64,000 bases of DNA from Achromobacter anxifer (GCF_903652925.1 NZ_CAHLAR010000001.1:124001-188000), one strand, 5' to 3'. Counted from the first letter of the stretch, positions 9,780 to 18,270 are shown. Made by a program: numbers and translations. The notes: generated from the sequence alone by a model not told the origin.

Positions 9780-9822
9780 ACCTGCCGGGGCCAAGTGGCC
9801 TCGGACGGCCCCGGATTCTCTT

Positions 9823-10449
9823 TCAATACAGGGTGCTGGCCACGCGGGCGGGCAGGTCGCGGTCGTAGGTGACGCCGTCGAAGGTGCCCGCCGTCAGGTC
9901 CGACAGGATGCGCCCGGCGCTGGGCAAGGCGCTGCGCGGCACCTGGGTCGCGGGATCCCACAGCCTGGAGCGCAGCAGGGCGCGCGAGCACTGGAAATAC
10001 ACGGTGTGCACGTCGACGACCAGCACCGAGCGCGGCAGCTTGCCGTCCATTTCGAAGCGGGCCAGCAGGGCAGGGTCCACGCTGATGCGCGCCGCGCCGT
10101 TGACGCGCAGGGTCTCGCCCACGCCGGGCACCAGGAACAGCAGCGCGACCCGCGGATCCGCCAGGATGTTGCGCAGGCTGTCGATGCGGTTGTTGCCGCG
10201 GCGGTCCGGCAGCAGCAGCGTCTTCTCGTCCTCCACCACCACGAAGCCGGCGGGATCGCCGCGCGGCGAGGCGTCCAGCCCGTCGGGGCCGGCGGTCGCC
10301 AGCATCGCGAACGGCGCGGCCTCGATGAAGGCGCGGTAGTGCGGGTGCACGTGGTCCACCTCCTTCTTGATGGAGGCTTCGCCGGGCTGGCCATACAACG
10401 CCTGCAAGGCGTCCGGGTCGGAGATCAGGTGGGCGGGATCGGTATGCAT
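9823..10449 (-). CDS. Pyridoxamine 5'-phosphate oxidase-family FMN-binding protein (MSMEG_1061-like)
   Basis: A 208-residue split-barrel flavoprotein. The pattern matches the MSMEG_1061-like subfamily: AFIEAAPFAMLATAGPDGLDASPRGDPAGFV, then LLLPDRRGNNRIDSLRNIL, which carries the FMN-phosphate arginines, and VALLFLVPGVGETLRVNG. These proteins are general flavin-dependent reductases or oxidases without an established substrate. The stop lies 17 bases from the stop-side end of the HAD gene, so both may share a transcript. Confidence 0.88.
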   Translation of the reverse strand: MHTDPAHLISDPDALQALYGQPGEASIKKEVDHVHPHYRAFIEAAPFAMLATAGPDGLDASPRGDPAGFVVVEDEKTLLLPDRRGNNRIDSLRNILADPRVALLFLVPGVGETLRVNGAARISVDPALLARFEMDGKLPRSVLVVDVHTVYFQCSRALLRSRLWDPATQVPRSALPSAGRILSDLTAGTFDGVTYDRDLPARVASTLY

Positions 10450-10466
10450 GGCGGTGGGGCTCGGGT

Positions 10467-11093
10467 TCAGGCCAGCGTCGCTGGCAGGTCGGCAACGGTC
10501 AGGAACAGCTCGTCGGGACTGCGCTCGCGCAGGGCCTCGACATGGTTATAGCCCCAGGCGACGGAGCCGACGCGCACGCCGGCCTTGCGGGCGGCGTCGA
10601 TGTCGCGCATTTCGTCGCCCACCAGCAGGAAGCGCTCGGGGGCGGTGCCGTGCTGCTTGAGCAGGCGGTCGATCTTGGCGGACTTGCCGAACAGGTCGGT
10701 GCCGCATTCATAGTCGTCGAACAGGGCAGCGTTTTCCGCGCCCAGCACGCGCTGCACGTTCTCGATGGAGTTCGAGCTGACCACCGCCAGGCGCAGCCCG
10801 CCTGCTTTCAGGCGCGCCAGCGCCTCGGGGATGCCGTCGAACAGGTGCACGCTGGGATCGATCTCCTGCATCAGCGTGCGCACGTGCGCCATGATCGCAG
10901 GCAGCTTCCATAGCGGTATGCCCAGGTACTTGAGGATTTCGAAGGCGTCGCGGTGCCGCAGCTGGTCGCGTTCGGAGGCATCGATCTTGCGGAAGCCGTA
11001 CTTGTCGGCCACCGTGTTCAGGATGGAATTGAACCAGGGCATGGTGTCCGCCAGGGTTCCATCGAAGTCGAAAGCGGCGATGTCGTATTTCAA
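10467..11093 (-). CDS. HAD-superfamily hydrolase (phosphoglycolate phosphatase-like), TTG start
   Basis: About 208 residues with the four HAD motifs: DFDGT with nucleophile Asp9 and acid Asp11, VVSSNS (motif II), the lysine in FGKSAKIDRLL, and VGDEMRDIDAARKAG (motif IV). The order and cap helices resemble Gph/PGP-type phosphatases. No in-frame ATG sits near the domain start; the best choice is TTG at 11093, with TAGAG about eight bases upstream. The open frame runs on to 11429, but that part is antisense-like filler overlapping the next gene. The substrate is unknown. Confidence 0.85.
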   Translation of the reverse strand: MKYDIAAFDFDGTLADTMPWFNSILNTVADKYGFRKIDASERDQLRHRDAFEILKYLGIPLWKLPAIMAHVRTLMQEIDPSVHLFDGIPEALARLKAGGLRLAVVSSNSIENVQRVLGAENAALFDDYECGTDLFGKSAKIDRLLKQHGTAPERFLLVGDEMRDIDAARKAGVRVGSVAWGYNHVEALRERSPDELFLTVADLPATLA

Positions 11094-11143
11094 GTCGCGG
11101 ATCTCTACAGCCGGTTGATACTGAAAGCAGTCTGGTCCCGGCC

Positions 11144-11710
11144 CTAGACGCCGTGGGGATGCAGCAGGTAGTGCACGACGGGCGCCAGGCCTTCGAGCGG
11201 CGGCGCGCCGGCCACGACGCGGGCGGCGCTGGTCCAGGGATACTCCAGCGCCAGCAGCCAGCCGAACACCGCCTCGGCGTCGTGCGCGGGCAGGGTCACC
11301 ATGGTTTCGATGGTGATGACGAGATGGCTGGCGCGATAGGGTTCGGCCTGGAATTCCCAGTCGTAGCGGCCACAGCCCACGCGGACATTGCCGCTGGCCT
11401 TTTCCGTCATGCCCACGATCCAGTCGCATTGGTAGCCGGGCAGGCGCGCCCCGGCCTCGGGCCGCGCCAGGTAGAACGTGTAGACGTTGTCGTAGGTCTG
11501 GCCGAACTTGCGCACCAGAGTGTCGGTGATGGCGGCCAGGCCGTGCGATTCGGGCGGGAAGGCGATGGCCTGCGTGCGCAAGGCCATCTTCAGCACCGCG
11601 TCCGGCGCGAACGCGCGCGCCATGTAGTGCGGGCGGTTCTCGTCCTTGGCGTGAAAGTAGTCGCGCAGGACGGATTCGGTGCTGGCGGGAGTCAATGCGT
11701 CGGTGGGCAT
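11144..11710 (-). CDS. NTF2/SnoaL-like fold protein, function unknown
   Basis: A 188-residue protein whose first 110 residues read as an NTF2-like cone: LRDYFHAKDENRPHYMARAFAPDAVL, then beta strands with CDWIVGMTEKASGNVRVGCGRYDWEF. Such folds serve as small enzymes or binding pockets; no catalytic signature is visible. The ATG at 11710 (MPTDALTPAS) is chosen because the upstream extension overlaps the LOG gene in another frame. It follows the LOG gene by 28 bases, probably in one transcript. Confidence 0.75.
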   Translation of the reverse strand: MPTDALTPASTESVLRDYFHAKDENRPHYMARAFAPDAVLKMALRTQAIAFPPESHGLAAITDTLVRKFGQTYDNVYTFYLARPEAGARLPGYQCDWIVGMTEKASGNVRVGCGRYDWEFQAEPYRASHLVITIETMVTLPAHDAEAVFGWLLALEYPWTSAARVVAGAPPLEGLAPVVHYLLHPHGV

Positions 11711-11738
11711 TGCAGGGCTTCCGTGGAGGTGGGTGGCG

Positions 11739-12326
11739 TCAGGCCTTGATCTGTTCGAACCACTTCGAGACATTGGGCGGCTCGTACATGGCGTAGCGGT
11801 CCAGCAGCAGGGCCGGGTCTTCTTCCACCACCAGCATGTCGCGATGCTGGGGGCGGATGAATTCTTCCTCGACCGCATGGTCCACGAACTGGACCAGCGC
11901 GTCGTAGTAGCCGGCGATGTTCAGCAGGCCGCAGGGCTTCTGGTGCATGTTCAGTTGCGCCCAGGTCCAGACCTCGAAGAATTCTTCCAGCGTGCCCGCG
12001 CCGCCCGGCAGTGCGATGAAGCCGTCCGCCTTTTCCATCATCATGGCTTTGCGTTCGTGCATGCTCTGCACCAGATGCAGCTCGGTCAGGCCGCGGTGCG
12101 CCTGCTCCTTCTTCATCAGCAGTTCGGGAATCACGCCGATCACGCGGCCGCCGCCGGCCAGCACTTCATTGGCCACCACGCCCATGATGCCCACGACCGA
12201 ACCGCCATACACCAGTCCCAGATCGCGCCGCACCAGTTCGCGGGCCAGCACGCGGGCCTGTTCGATGTAATCCGGCCGGGCGCCCGGGTTCGAGCCGCAA
12301 TACACGCAAATGTTCTTCAGAGTCAT
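11739..12326 (-). CDS. LOG-family protein (nucleoside 5'-monophosphate phosphoribohydrolase-like)
   Basis: A 195-residue Rossmann-like protein with the LOG signature PGGAGTLEEFFE at about residues 107-118 and the nucleotide loop VYGGSVVGIMGVVAN near residue 39. It opens with ICVYCGSNPG. LOG enzymes release bases from nucleoside monophosphates, including cytokinin precursors; in most bacteria the real substrate is open. The ATG at 12326 is preferred because upstream codons do not match the family. Confidence 0.92.
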   Translation of the reverse strand: MTLKNICVYCGSNPGARPDYIEQARVLARELVRRDLGLVYGGSVVGIMGVVANEVLAGGGRVIGVIPELLMKKEQAHRGLTELHLVQSMHERKAMMMEKADGFIALPGGAGTLEEFFEVWTWAQLNMHQKPCGLLNIAGYYDALVQFVDHAVEEEFIRPQHRDMLVVEEDPALLLDRYAMYEPPNVSKWFEQIKA

Positions 12327-12548
12327 AGAGATTCGGGTGATGCCTGTCCCGTTACAGATTGCGTCACGGGCTTTTGGGAAGCCCATAGTTTACGCAAGGT
12401 TGGAAATCGGCTCCGGCCGCGGCGGTTTTCGGGGGCAGGGGCAATGTTTGGACACAGCATGTTCCGCCACGATCGGTAGACTGGGTTGTTCGGAGAGACT
12501 GGAAGCCCAGTGTCGCAGTGCTTTCACTTAACCAAGAGGAGCCACGAT

Positions 12549-13109
12549 ATGGAACAAGCAACCCGTACCCCCAAGCAGGCCAGCCGTCCGTTCGACATGG
12601 ACGTGAAAGCCATACGCGCCAAGGCGCGCAAGGACATCGAGTCCGGCGCCGTGACCGATACCTATCGCGCCGACCGGCAGACGGTCCTGAAGCTGCTGAA
12701 CGAAGCGCTGGCCACCGAGATCGTCTGTGTGCTGCGCTACAAGCGCCACTACTTCATGGCGCGCGGGCTGAATGCGGAGCCGGTGGCCGCGGAATTCGCC
12801 GAACACGCCACGCAGGAGCAGGATCACGCGGACCGGCTGTCGGAGCGCATCGTGCAGCTTGGCGGCGAACCCGATCTGTCGCCCAAGACCCTGCTGGAAC
12901 GCAGCCATTCCGAGTACGTTGAAGGCTCGTCGCTGATGGACATGATCAAGGAGAACCTGATCGCCGAGCGCATCGCCATCGACAGCTATCGCCAGATGAT
13001 CGAATACATCGGCGAACAGGACACCACCACGCGCCGCCTGCTGGAAGAGATCCTGGCCGTGGAAGAAGAGCACGCCGACGACATGTCGGACTTCCTGGCC
13101 AAGCGCTAG
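12549..13109 (+). CDS. Ferritin-like di-iron protein (bacterioferritin-like)
   Basis: A 186-residue four-helix protein. Di-iron ligands are visible in each helix pair: ALATEIVCVLRYKRH, EFAEHATQEQDHAD, LIAERIAIDSYRQMIEY and AVEEEHADDMSDF. It is longer at the N terminus than classic bacterioferritin and lacks an obvious haem methionine in the usual place, so an iron-storage or stress-protection role is inferred from the fold. The ATG at 12549 follows a strong AAGAGGAG ribosome-binding site. The 222-base gap upstream separates it from the divergent LOG gene. Confidence 0.88.
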   Translation: MEQATRTPKQASRPFDMDVKAIRAKARKDIESGAVTDTYRADRQTVLKLLNEALATEIVCVLRYKRHYFMARGLNAEPVAAEFAEHATQEQDHADRLSERIVQLGGEPDLSPKTLLERSHSEYVEGSSLMDMIKENLIAERIAIDSYRQMIEYIGEQDTTTRRLLEEILAVEEEHADDMSDFLAKR

Positions 13110-13501
13110 CGCGCGCGGCGCGCCGCCTGGGCGTCATGGCGGCGCGCTGCCGCGTCCAGCGCCGCGTGGTGCGTTTCGGCCCAGCGGTCCAGGGCAATCA
13201 ACGCCACGTTCAGGGATGCCCCCAATTCGCTCAGGCGATAGCTGACGTGCGGTGGCACGGTGCCCAGGTCCTCGCGCAGCACCAGGCCTTGGCGCTCCAG
13301 TTCCCGCAGCGTCTGTGTCATGACCTTCTGCGAAATCCCGTCCAGCTTGCGCAGCAGCTCGTTGTTGCGCAAGGGGCCGTGTTCGAGCGCGGGCAGGATC
13401 AGCGGCACCCACTTGCCGGCAATCAGTTCCAGGGCGCGGCGCGATGGACACGCGGCGTCGAACACGTCGCCCGAGGGCTGGGCGGAGGATGGCTTTTTCA
13501 T
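13106..13501 (-). CDS. HxlR-family transcriptional regulator
   Basis: A 131-residue winged-helix regulator. CPSRRALELIAGKWVPLIL opens the domain with the conserved cysteine; the recognition helix region is GISQKVMTQTLRELERQGLV, followed by the wing VPPHVSYRLSELGASL. HxlR proteins often sense electrophiles or disulfide stress through that N-terminal cysteine (here about Cys17). The ATG at 13501 is used; a TTG three codons earlier is possible. It diverges from a Gdx/SugE-type exporter across an 81-base gap with nested inverted repeats. Its stop codon end overlaps the last bases of the convergent ferritin-like gene. Confidence 0.93.
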   Translation of the reverse strand: MKKPSSAQPSGDVFDAACPSRRALELIAGKWVPLILPALEHGPLRNNELLRKLDGISQKVMTQTLRELERQGLVLREDLGTVPPHVSYRLSELGASLNVALIALDRWAETHHAALDAAARRHDAQAARRAR

Positions 13502-13502
13502 G

Positions 13503-13536
13503 GTTACCAAAAGGTGCGTACTTGTCCTTAGGTAAC
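13503..13536. promoter_or_regulatory. Nested inverted repeat between hxlR-like and gdx genes (probable operator)
   Basis: GTTACC at 13503-13508 mirrors GGTAAC at 13531-13536, and AAGG at 13511 mirrors CCTT at 13526. All are centred on the GTAC at 13518-13521, giving one 34-base dyad just upstream of the HxlR start. The position suggests HxlR autoregulation and control of the divergent exporter; binding is inferred. Confidence 0.55.
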
Positions 13537-13582
13537 TATAGTCTCTAAGCTAGCCGTTCCCTAGCCCTGGCAGGAGGCCGAG

Positions 13583-13900
13583 ATGGCCTGGTTGATTCTG
13601 GTCGCCGCGAGCGCGGTGGAAATCGTGATGGCGCTGGCCCTGAAGTACGCGGACGGCTGGACGCGTTTCTGGCCCAGCGTGATCGGCATCGCCGCCGCGC
13701 TGGGCAGCGTGTTCCTGCTGACGCTGGCCATGAAGCACCTGCCCGCGGGCACGGCCTACGCCATCTGGACCGGCATCGGGTCCGTGGGCATTACCGTGCT
13801 GGGCATCATGCTGTTCGGGGATTCGCCGTCCGCCGCCCGCCTGTTGTGCATCGCGATGATCGTGGGCGGAGTGGCGGGGCTGAAGCTGCTGGAAGCCTGA
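13583..13900 (+). CDS. Small multidrug resistance family exporter, Gdx/SugE type
   Basis: A 105-residue, four-helix SMR protein. The membrane-embedded glutamate sits in AASAVEIVMALALKYADGW; the motif LKHLPAGTAYAIWTGIG-type (here MKHLPAGTAYAIWTGIGSVG) and GLKLL at the end fit the Gdx (guanidinium exporter) branch better than the EmrE branch. It is preceded by a good AGGAGG site. No guanidine riboswitch is visible upstream; instead a divergent HxlR gene probably controls it. Confidence 0.9.
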   Translation: MAWLILVAASAVEIVMALALKYADGWTRFWPSVIGIAAALGSVFLLTLAMKHLPAGTAYAIWTGIGSVGITVLGIMLFGDSPSAARLLCIAMIVGGVAGLKLLEA

Positions 13901-13937
13901 AGGGCGCGCGCGGCGGGCGCCGCGCGCGGGACCGCGT

Positions 13938-15371
13938 TCAGATCGCGTCGGCCCAGAGGTCGTATTCGTCGGAATCGGTGACGCGGACGCGCACCAGGTC
14001 GCCCGCCTTCAGGGGCTTGTCCGAGCTGACGTAGACGCAGCCGTCGATCTCGGGCGCGTCGGCGCTGCTGCGACCCACGGCGCCGTCCTCGTCCACTTCG
14101 TCGATCAGCACGTCGATCTCGCGGCCCACCTTCCTGGCCAGGCGGGCGGCGGAGATCGATTGCTGCAGCTCCATGAAGCGTTCCCAGCGTTCCTGCTTGA
14201 CCTCGTCCGGCACCGGATTGTCCAGCAGGTTCGCCGGCGCGCCTTCCACCGGCGAATATTGGAAACAGCCCACGCGGTCCAGCTGCGCTTCCTGCATCCA
14301 GTCCAGCAGGTACTGGAAGTCTTCCTCGGTTTCGCCGGGGAAGCCGACGATGAAGGTCGAGCGTATCGTCAGGTCCGGGCAGATTTCGCGCCAGCGCTTG
14401 ATGCGGGCCAAGGTCTTGTCCTCGAAGGCAGGACGCTTCATGGCCTTCAGGATGCGCGGGCTGGCGTGCTGGAACGGGATGTCCAGGTACGGCAGGATCT
14501 TGCCTTCGGCCATCAGCGGAATCACTTCATCCACGTGCGGGTACGGATACACGTAGTGCAGGCGCGTCCAAACGCCCATTTCGGACAAGGCCATACAGAG
14601 CTCGGTCATGCGGGTCTTCACCGGACGGCCGTTCCAGAAGCCGCTGCGGTACTTCACATCCACGCCATAGGCGCTGGTGTCCTGCGAGATCACCAGCAGT
14701 TCCTTGACGCCGGCCTTGACCAGGCGCTCGGCCTCGCTCAGCACGTCGCCCACCGGCCGGCTGACCAGGTTGCCGCGCATCGACGGGATGATGCAGAAGC
14801 TGCAGCGGTGATTACAGCCTTCCGAGATCTTCAGGTAGGCGTAGTGGCGCGGCGTGAGCTTGATGCCTTGCGGCGGCACCAGGTCCAGGTAGGGATTGTG
14901 GTCCTTCTTGGGCGGCGCGGCCTCGTGCACCGCGCGCACCACCTCTTCATATTGCTGCGGACCGGTCACGGCCAGCACGCTCGGGTGCACGTCGCGGATC
15001 ACCGATTCCTCGACGCCCATGCAGCCGGTCACGATGACCTTGCCGTTCTCGGCGATGGCTTCGCCGATGGCGTCCAGCGATTCCGCCTTGGCGCTGTCGA
15101 TGAAGCCGCAGGTATTGACGACGACCACGTCCGCATCGTTGTACTCGGGCGTGACTTCATACCCTTCGGTGCGCAGTTGGGTCAGGATGCGTTCGGAGTC
15201 GACCAGGGCCTTGGGGCAGCCCAGGGAAACGAAGCCCACGCGCGGGGTCCGGCCGGCAGCGTTGGCGGCGGCGATGGTGTCGGCCAGGGTTGAGGCGGCG
15301 GACGCGTTCGCGTCAGCGTTGTTGGCCTTGCCGGGGCCTTTGCCAGGCCGGGAGGTTTCGAGGATTTCCAA
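13938..15371 (-). CDS. rimO: Ribosomal protein uS12 methylthiotransferase RimO
   Basis: A 477-residue radical-SAM enzyme that methylthiolates the aspartate of ribosomal protein S12. The N-terminal UPF0004 domain opens [16 protein letters not shown] with its cluster cysteines. The radical-SAM motif is CNHRCSFC in [18 protein letters not shown], and a C-terminal TRAM domain follows after about residue 400. The first 40 or so residues are alanine- and asparagine-rich and unlike the family core; an internal start is possible but no better ATG is seen before GRTPRVGFV. Confidence 0.96.
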   Translation of the reverse strand: MEILETSRPGKGPGKANNADANASAASTLADTIAAANAAGRTPRVGFVSLGCPKALVDSERILTQLRTEGYEVTPEYNDADVVVVNTCGFIDSAKAESLDAIGEAIAENGKVIVTGCMGVEESVIRDVHPSVLAVTGPQQYEEVVRAVHEAAPPKKDHNPYLDLVPPQGIKLTPRHYAYLKISEGCNHRCSFCIIPSMRGNLVSRPVGDVLSEAERLVKAGVKELLVISQDTSAYGVDVKYRSGFWNGRPVKTRMTELCMALSEMGVWTRLHYVYPYPHVDEVIPLMAEGKILPYLDIPFQHASPRILKAMKRPAFEDKTLARIKRWREICPDLTIRSTFIVGFPGETEEDFQYLLDWMQEAQLDRVGCFQYSPVEGAPANLLDNPVPDEVKQERWERFMELQQSISAARLARKVGREIDVLIDEVDEDGAVGRSSADAPEIDGCVYVSSDKPLKAGDLVRVRVTDSDEYDLWADAI

Positions 15372-15454
15372 TGTAGTTCACCAAAAAATCGCGCGGGGAG
15401 CGGTTTGCGCGGCGGATGTGTTGTTCGTGTCGGGAGCAGCCGGGGCGGCAGGCT

Positions 15455-15712
15455 TCAGGATTCAGCGTGCCCGTCGGCGCGCCACGGGGGCAGTTCCCGC
15501 AGGGTCTCGGGGTGCAGCATCGCCACCTGCAGCAGGGTCTTCGCCGCGCCCGAGGGAGTGCGGCGACCTTGTTCCCAATCTTGCAGAGTGCGTACGCTCA
15601 CGCCCAGCAGTTCAGCGAAATCCGTCTGCGGCAAGCCCACGCGGCTGCGCGCTTCGCTGATATGCGACGCGTGCCATCCTGCGCTGCGCGCTGTCGGGGC
15701 AGCATTCTTCAT
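15455..15712 (-). CDS. Solitary XRE/NadS-like antitoxin-type DNA-binding protein
   Basis: An 85-residue helix-turn-helix protein: SHISEARSRVGLPQTDFAELLGVSVRTLQDWEQGRRTPSGAAKTLLQVA. It is closely similar in layout to the antitoxin at 54017-54307 in this window (shared core LLGVSVRTLQxWEQ). Antitoxins of this type normally follow a RelE-like toxin gene, but here only a short frame (31 codons from the ATG at 15804, or 19 from 15768) precedes it, ending in an ATGA overlap with this start. The toxin is missing, so it is a solitary antitoxin or a regulator derived from one. Confidence 0.85.
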   Translation of the reverse strand: MKNAAPTARSAGWHASHISEARSRVGLPQTDFAELLGVSVRTLQDWEQGRRTPSGAAKTLLQVAMLHPETLRELPPWRADGHAES

Positions 15713-15768
15713 AGCTCTTCAAAAGTCGGGTGGCGCCTGTGCATGGCGTCCCGGAAGGGGCTGGCCAT
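15709..15768 (-). CDS. Putative 19-residue leader peptide or toxin remnant
   Basis: The frame reads MASPFRDAMHRRHPTFEEL and ends in a TGA that overlaps the antitoxin ATG (ATGA). It stays open in frame back to an ATG at 15804, which lies inside the operator. Its position is that of the toxin gene in NadS/HigA-type operons, so it may be a deletion remnant or a coupling leader. There is no evidence yet that it is translated. Confidence 0.35.
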   Translation of the reverse strand: MASPFRDAMHRRHPTFEEL

Positions 15769-15792
15769 GATGACGGCGTAGGCGAACCGTGG

Positions 15793-15811
15793 ATTATACG
15801 GCATTGCCGTA
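15793..15811 (-). promoter_or_regulatory. TA-type promoter/operator (TATAAT overlapping a 7-1-7 palindrome)
   Basis: On the minus strand a perfect TATAAT -10 box (15798-15793) overlaps a palindrome TACGGCA-N-TGCCGTA (15797-15811). The same geometry occurs at 54627-54645 before the second toxin-antitoxin locus. No convincing -35 box is visible. Autorepression by the antitoxin is inferred. Confidence 0.7.
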
Positions 15812-15952
15812 GGTCAATCGGGGGCGGTCATCCAATCGCCAGCCGGACCGGTTTTCCAACCCGCGCCTCCTTGGTCGATAGGTTTCCAGATAACCCCATC
15901 GAGCAGGCGTTGGGTTTTCCTCCCGCTTGGCAAAAGCCGCCCGGTTGGCTAC

Positions 15953-17350
15953 CTACCGCCCCTGCCCAACAGGCATCGTATCCGGCCGGCTCGCCATCGT
16001 GAATCCGAAGGTGTTGACGCCATTCTCGCTGCGCACGAACACGTCGCCCTGGTGGATGGAGGCGATGGCCTTGACGATGGCCAGGCCCAGGCCGTGGTGC
16101 TTGTTGCTGCCGCTGCGCGCCGATTCCGCGCGGAAAAAGCGTTCGAACAGGCGCGGCAGGACTTGAGGGTCGATGGGGGTGCCGCGATTGGCGACGCGGA
16201 CATAGGCATACCCATCCTGTTCTTCCAGCTCCACCTTGATCCCGGTCTGGGCAGTGGCATAGCAGGCGGCGTTTTCAAGCAGGTTGGCCAGCGCCCGGTG
16301 GAACAGCCGGCGGTCCACGCGGGCGTGGGCGTCGCCTTCCATGTCCACCGTCAATTCCTTTTCCACGAACAGCGGCTCAAGGTATTCGGCGGTCTTGGCG
16401 GCTTCCTCCCGTAGCGACACGTCGCCGAGGTCCATGGCCATGCGGCCGACCTGGGCATGCGACAGGAACAGCATGTCGTTGACGATGGAAGCCATGCGCT
16501 CCAGTTCTTCCAGGTTGGACTGGAGCAGCTCCTTGAATTCCTGCTCGTCGCGGCATACGGCCAGGCCGAGCTGCGTCTGGCCGATGAGGTTGGTCAGTGG
16601 CGTGCGCAGTTCGTGCGCCACGTCGGCGTTGAAGCTCTCAAGCTGGCGCCAGGCCACTTCCTGCCGTTCCAGCACGCCGTTGAACGAAACCGCGAGATCC
16701 TTGATCTCGGTAGGCAGGTGCCGGGTGTCCAGCCGCTGGCCCGTGTTTCCGGGCGCCAGCCCGTGCGCCTGGCCGCCCAGGCGCCTGACGGGCCAGAGCC
16801 CCAGCCGCGCGATGCCATAGCCCAGGAACGCCACCAGCAAGGCGCCGGCGACCGAGATCGCGATCAGCACGTTGGTGAAGTCGCCCAGCGTCTTCATGTA
16901 GGGCGTGGAATCCAGCGCGACGACCAGCCGCACTTCGGGGCGGTTGCCGTTGGGGGGAAAGGTAGTGACGAGCGCGTTCAGCGGGCAGCAGCCCCGGGCC
17001 CCGGGCAGCACTGAAAAGCCGTCCGGCACCTTGTTCCACGCCACCCCCTCGGGGGAGGGGCCGCCATAGCGGTAGAGCGGGTCCGCGCTCACGATCCAGT
17101 GCTGCGCGTCCGGCTTGTCGTCGGGCGCCAGGGCATCGAGCTTGGACACGACCTTGTGCCAGGACACGGGGTCGCTGCGCGACATCACCAGCGGATCCAG
17201 GAACGAGTGGCGCAGTTCCAGTTCGTCCTGCATCTGTTGCTGCAGGGACTGCTTCAGGGACCCTTGCAGCAGCACGGCGCAGACCGAGACGATCAGCGCC
17301 ACCGACAGGGCGAACATCAACGCCAGGCGCGTCGAGATGGAGGAGTTCAT
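15953..17350 (-). CDS. Sensor histidine kinase, heavy-metal (CusS) type
   Basis: A 465-residue membrane kinase. It has an N-terminal transmembrane helix (about residues 7-27), a periplasmic domain of some 150 residues, a second helix (VLIAISVAGALLVAFLGYGIA), a HAMP linker, a HisKA domain with the H-box FNADVAHELRTPLTN, and an ATPase domain with LANLLENAACYA (N-box) and GLGLAIVKAIASIHQGD (G-box). The layout matches metal-sensing CusS/IrlS kinases, though no cysteine or methionine-rich sensor loop stands out. The ATG at 17350 overlaps the regulator's stop (ATGA). Confidence 0.93.
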   Translation of the reverse strand: MNSSISTRLALMFALSVALIVSVCAVLLQGSLKQSLQQQMQDELELRHSFLDPLVMSRSDPVSWHKVVSKLDALAPDDKPDAQHWIVSADPLYRYGGPSPEGVAWNKVPDGFSVLPGARGCCPLNALVTTFPPNGNRPEVRLVVALDSTPYMKTLGDFTNVLIAISVAGALLVAFLGYGIARLGLWPVRRLGGQAHGLAPGNTGQRLDTRHLPTEIKDLAVSFNGVLERQEVAWRQLESFNADVAHELRTPLTNLIGQTQLGLAVCRDEQEFKELLQSNLEELERMASIVNDMLFLSHAQVGRMAMDLGDVSLREEAAKTAEYLEPLFVEKELTVDMEGDAHARVDRRLFHRALANLLENAACYATAQTGIKVELEEQDGYAYVRVANRGTPIDPQVLPRLFERFFRAESARSGSNKHHGLGLAIVKAIASIHQGDVFVRSENGVNTFGFTMASRPDTMPVGQGR

Positions 17351-18042
17351 GGCGGGTCGATGGCGTCGCTGCGGCTTTCGAGCAGATAGCCCATGCCCCT
17401 GACGGTGTGCAGCAGCTTTTTCTCGTAGGGCGCGTCCACCTTCAGGCGCAGCCGCCGCATCGCGACTTCGACCACGTTGGCGTCGCTGTCGAAGTTCATG
17501 TCCCAGACCTGCTCGGCAATCATCAGTTTGGACAGGATCTCGCCCTGATGCCGCAGCAGCAGGCTGAGCAGGGCGAATTCCTTGGCGGTCAGGTCCAGCC
17601 GCTGGCCGGCGCGGGTGGCGCGGCGCGCCATCATGTCGACCTGCAGGTCGTCCACCTGCAGCATGGCCATATCGGCGCCCGCGCCGCCGCGGCGGCGCAA
17701 CAGCGCCTGGATCCGCGCCACCAGTTCGGTGAAGGAGAACGGCTTGGGCAGATAGTCGTCCGCGCCATGGCGCAGGCCCTTGACCCGTTCGTCGACCGAG
17801 CCGCGGGCCGAGAGCATCAGCACCGGCGTCTGCTTGCGCGCGCGCAGCAGCCCCAGCAGCGCGTAGCCGTCCTGGCCGGGCAGCATGACGTCCAGGATGA
17901 TGCCGTCGTAGTCGTGCTCCAGGGCCAGGAACAGGCCTTCCGTCCCGTCGCCGGAAACATCCACGGTGTAGCCCAGGCCGGTCAGCCCGCGCTTGATGTA
18001 CGACGCCGTCTTGGGCTCGTCTTCCACTACCAGCAGGCGCAT
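17347..18042 (-). CDS. OmpR/CusR-type response regulator
   Basis: A 231-residue two-domain regulator. The receiver has acidic Glu8/Asp9 (VVEDEP), phosphoacceptor Asp51 or so in DYDGIILDVMLPGQDG, and the conserved lysine in DDYLPKPFSF. The C-terminal winged helix contains LTAKEFALLSLLLRHQGEI and VVEVAMRRLRLKVD. This is the CusR/CopR group. Its stop overlaps the kinase start. The ATG at 18042 fits the family; upstream in-frame codons do not. Confidence 0.95.
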   Translation of the reverse strand: MRLLVVEDEPKTASYIKRGLTGLGYTVDVSGDGTEGLFLALEHDYDGIILDVMLPGQDGYALLGLLRARKQTPVLMLSARGSVDERVKGLRHGADDYLPKPFSFTELVARIQALLRRRGGAGADMAMLQVDDLQVDMMARRATRAGQRLDLTAKEFALLSLLLRHQGEILSKLMIAEQVWDMNFDSDANVVEVAMRRLRLKVDAPYEKKLLHTVRGMGYLLESRSDAIDPP

Positions 18043-18124
18043 TCGTTCCCCTCGCTGTCTTTCTGCAATTGTGCGCGGCCGCCTCACTATAGAGCGCCGC
18101 CACCGTCTTCAACATGACCCGAAA

Positions 18125-18211
18125 CTGACGAAATTGTCAGGAAGCGCTCTTGTCAGCCGGAAGACATGTTCGTGTCAGAAGCGGGTCACGCTTTGGACAG
18201 GTGCTCCTGTC
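18125..18211. promoter_or_regulatory. Cluster of GTCAG/CTGTC repeats upstream of the response regulator and the glycosyltransferase
   Basis: The gap between the divergent regulator and glycosyltransferase genes carries the inverted repeat CTGACGAAATTGTCAG (18125-18140). Two further GTCAG copies follow at 18152 and 18174, and a second inverted repeat with the same 5-6-5 spacing, GACAGGTGCTCCTGTC, lies at 18196-18211. Such spaced half-sites are typical for OmpR-family regulators. Binding by the adjacent regulator is inferred. Confidence 0.5.
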
Positions 18212-18270
18212 TAGAGTTGCCGCATGGACATTTTGCGGCGGCCGCGTCACACGCGCGGCGTGGGGCACTC

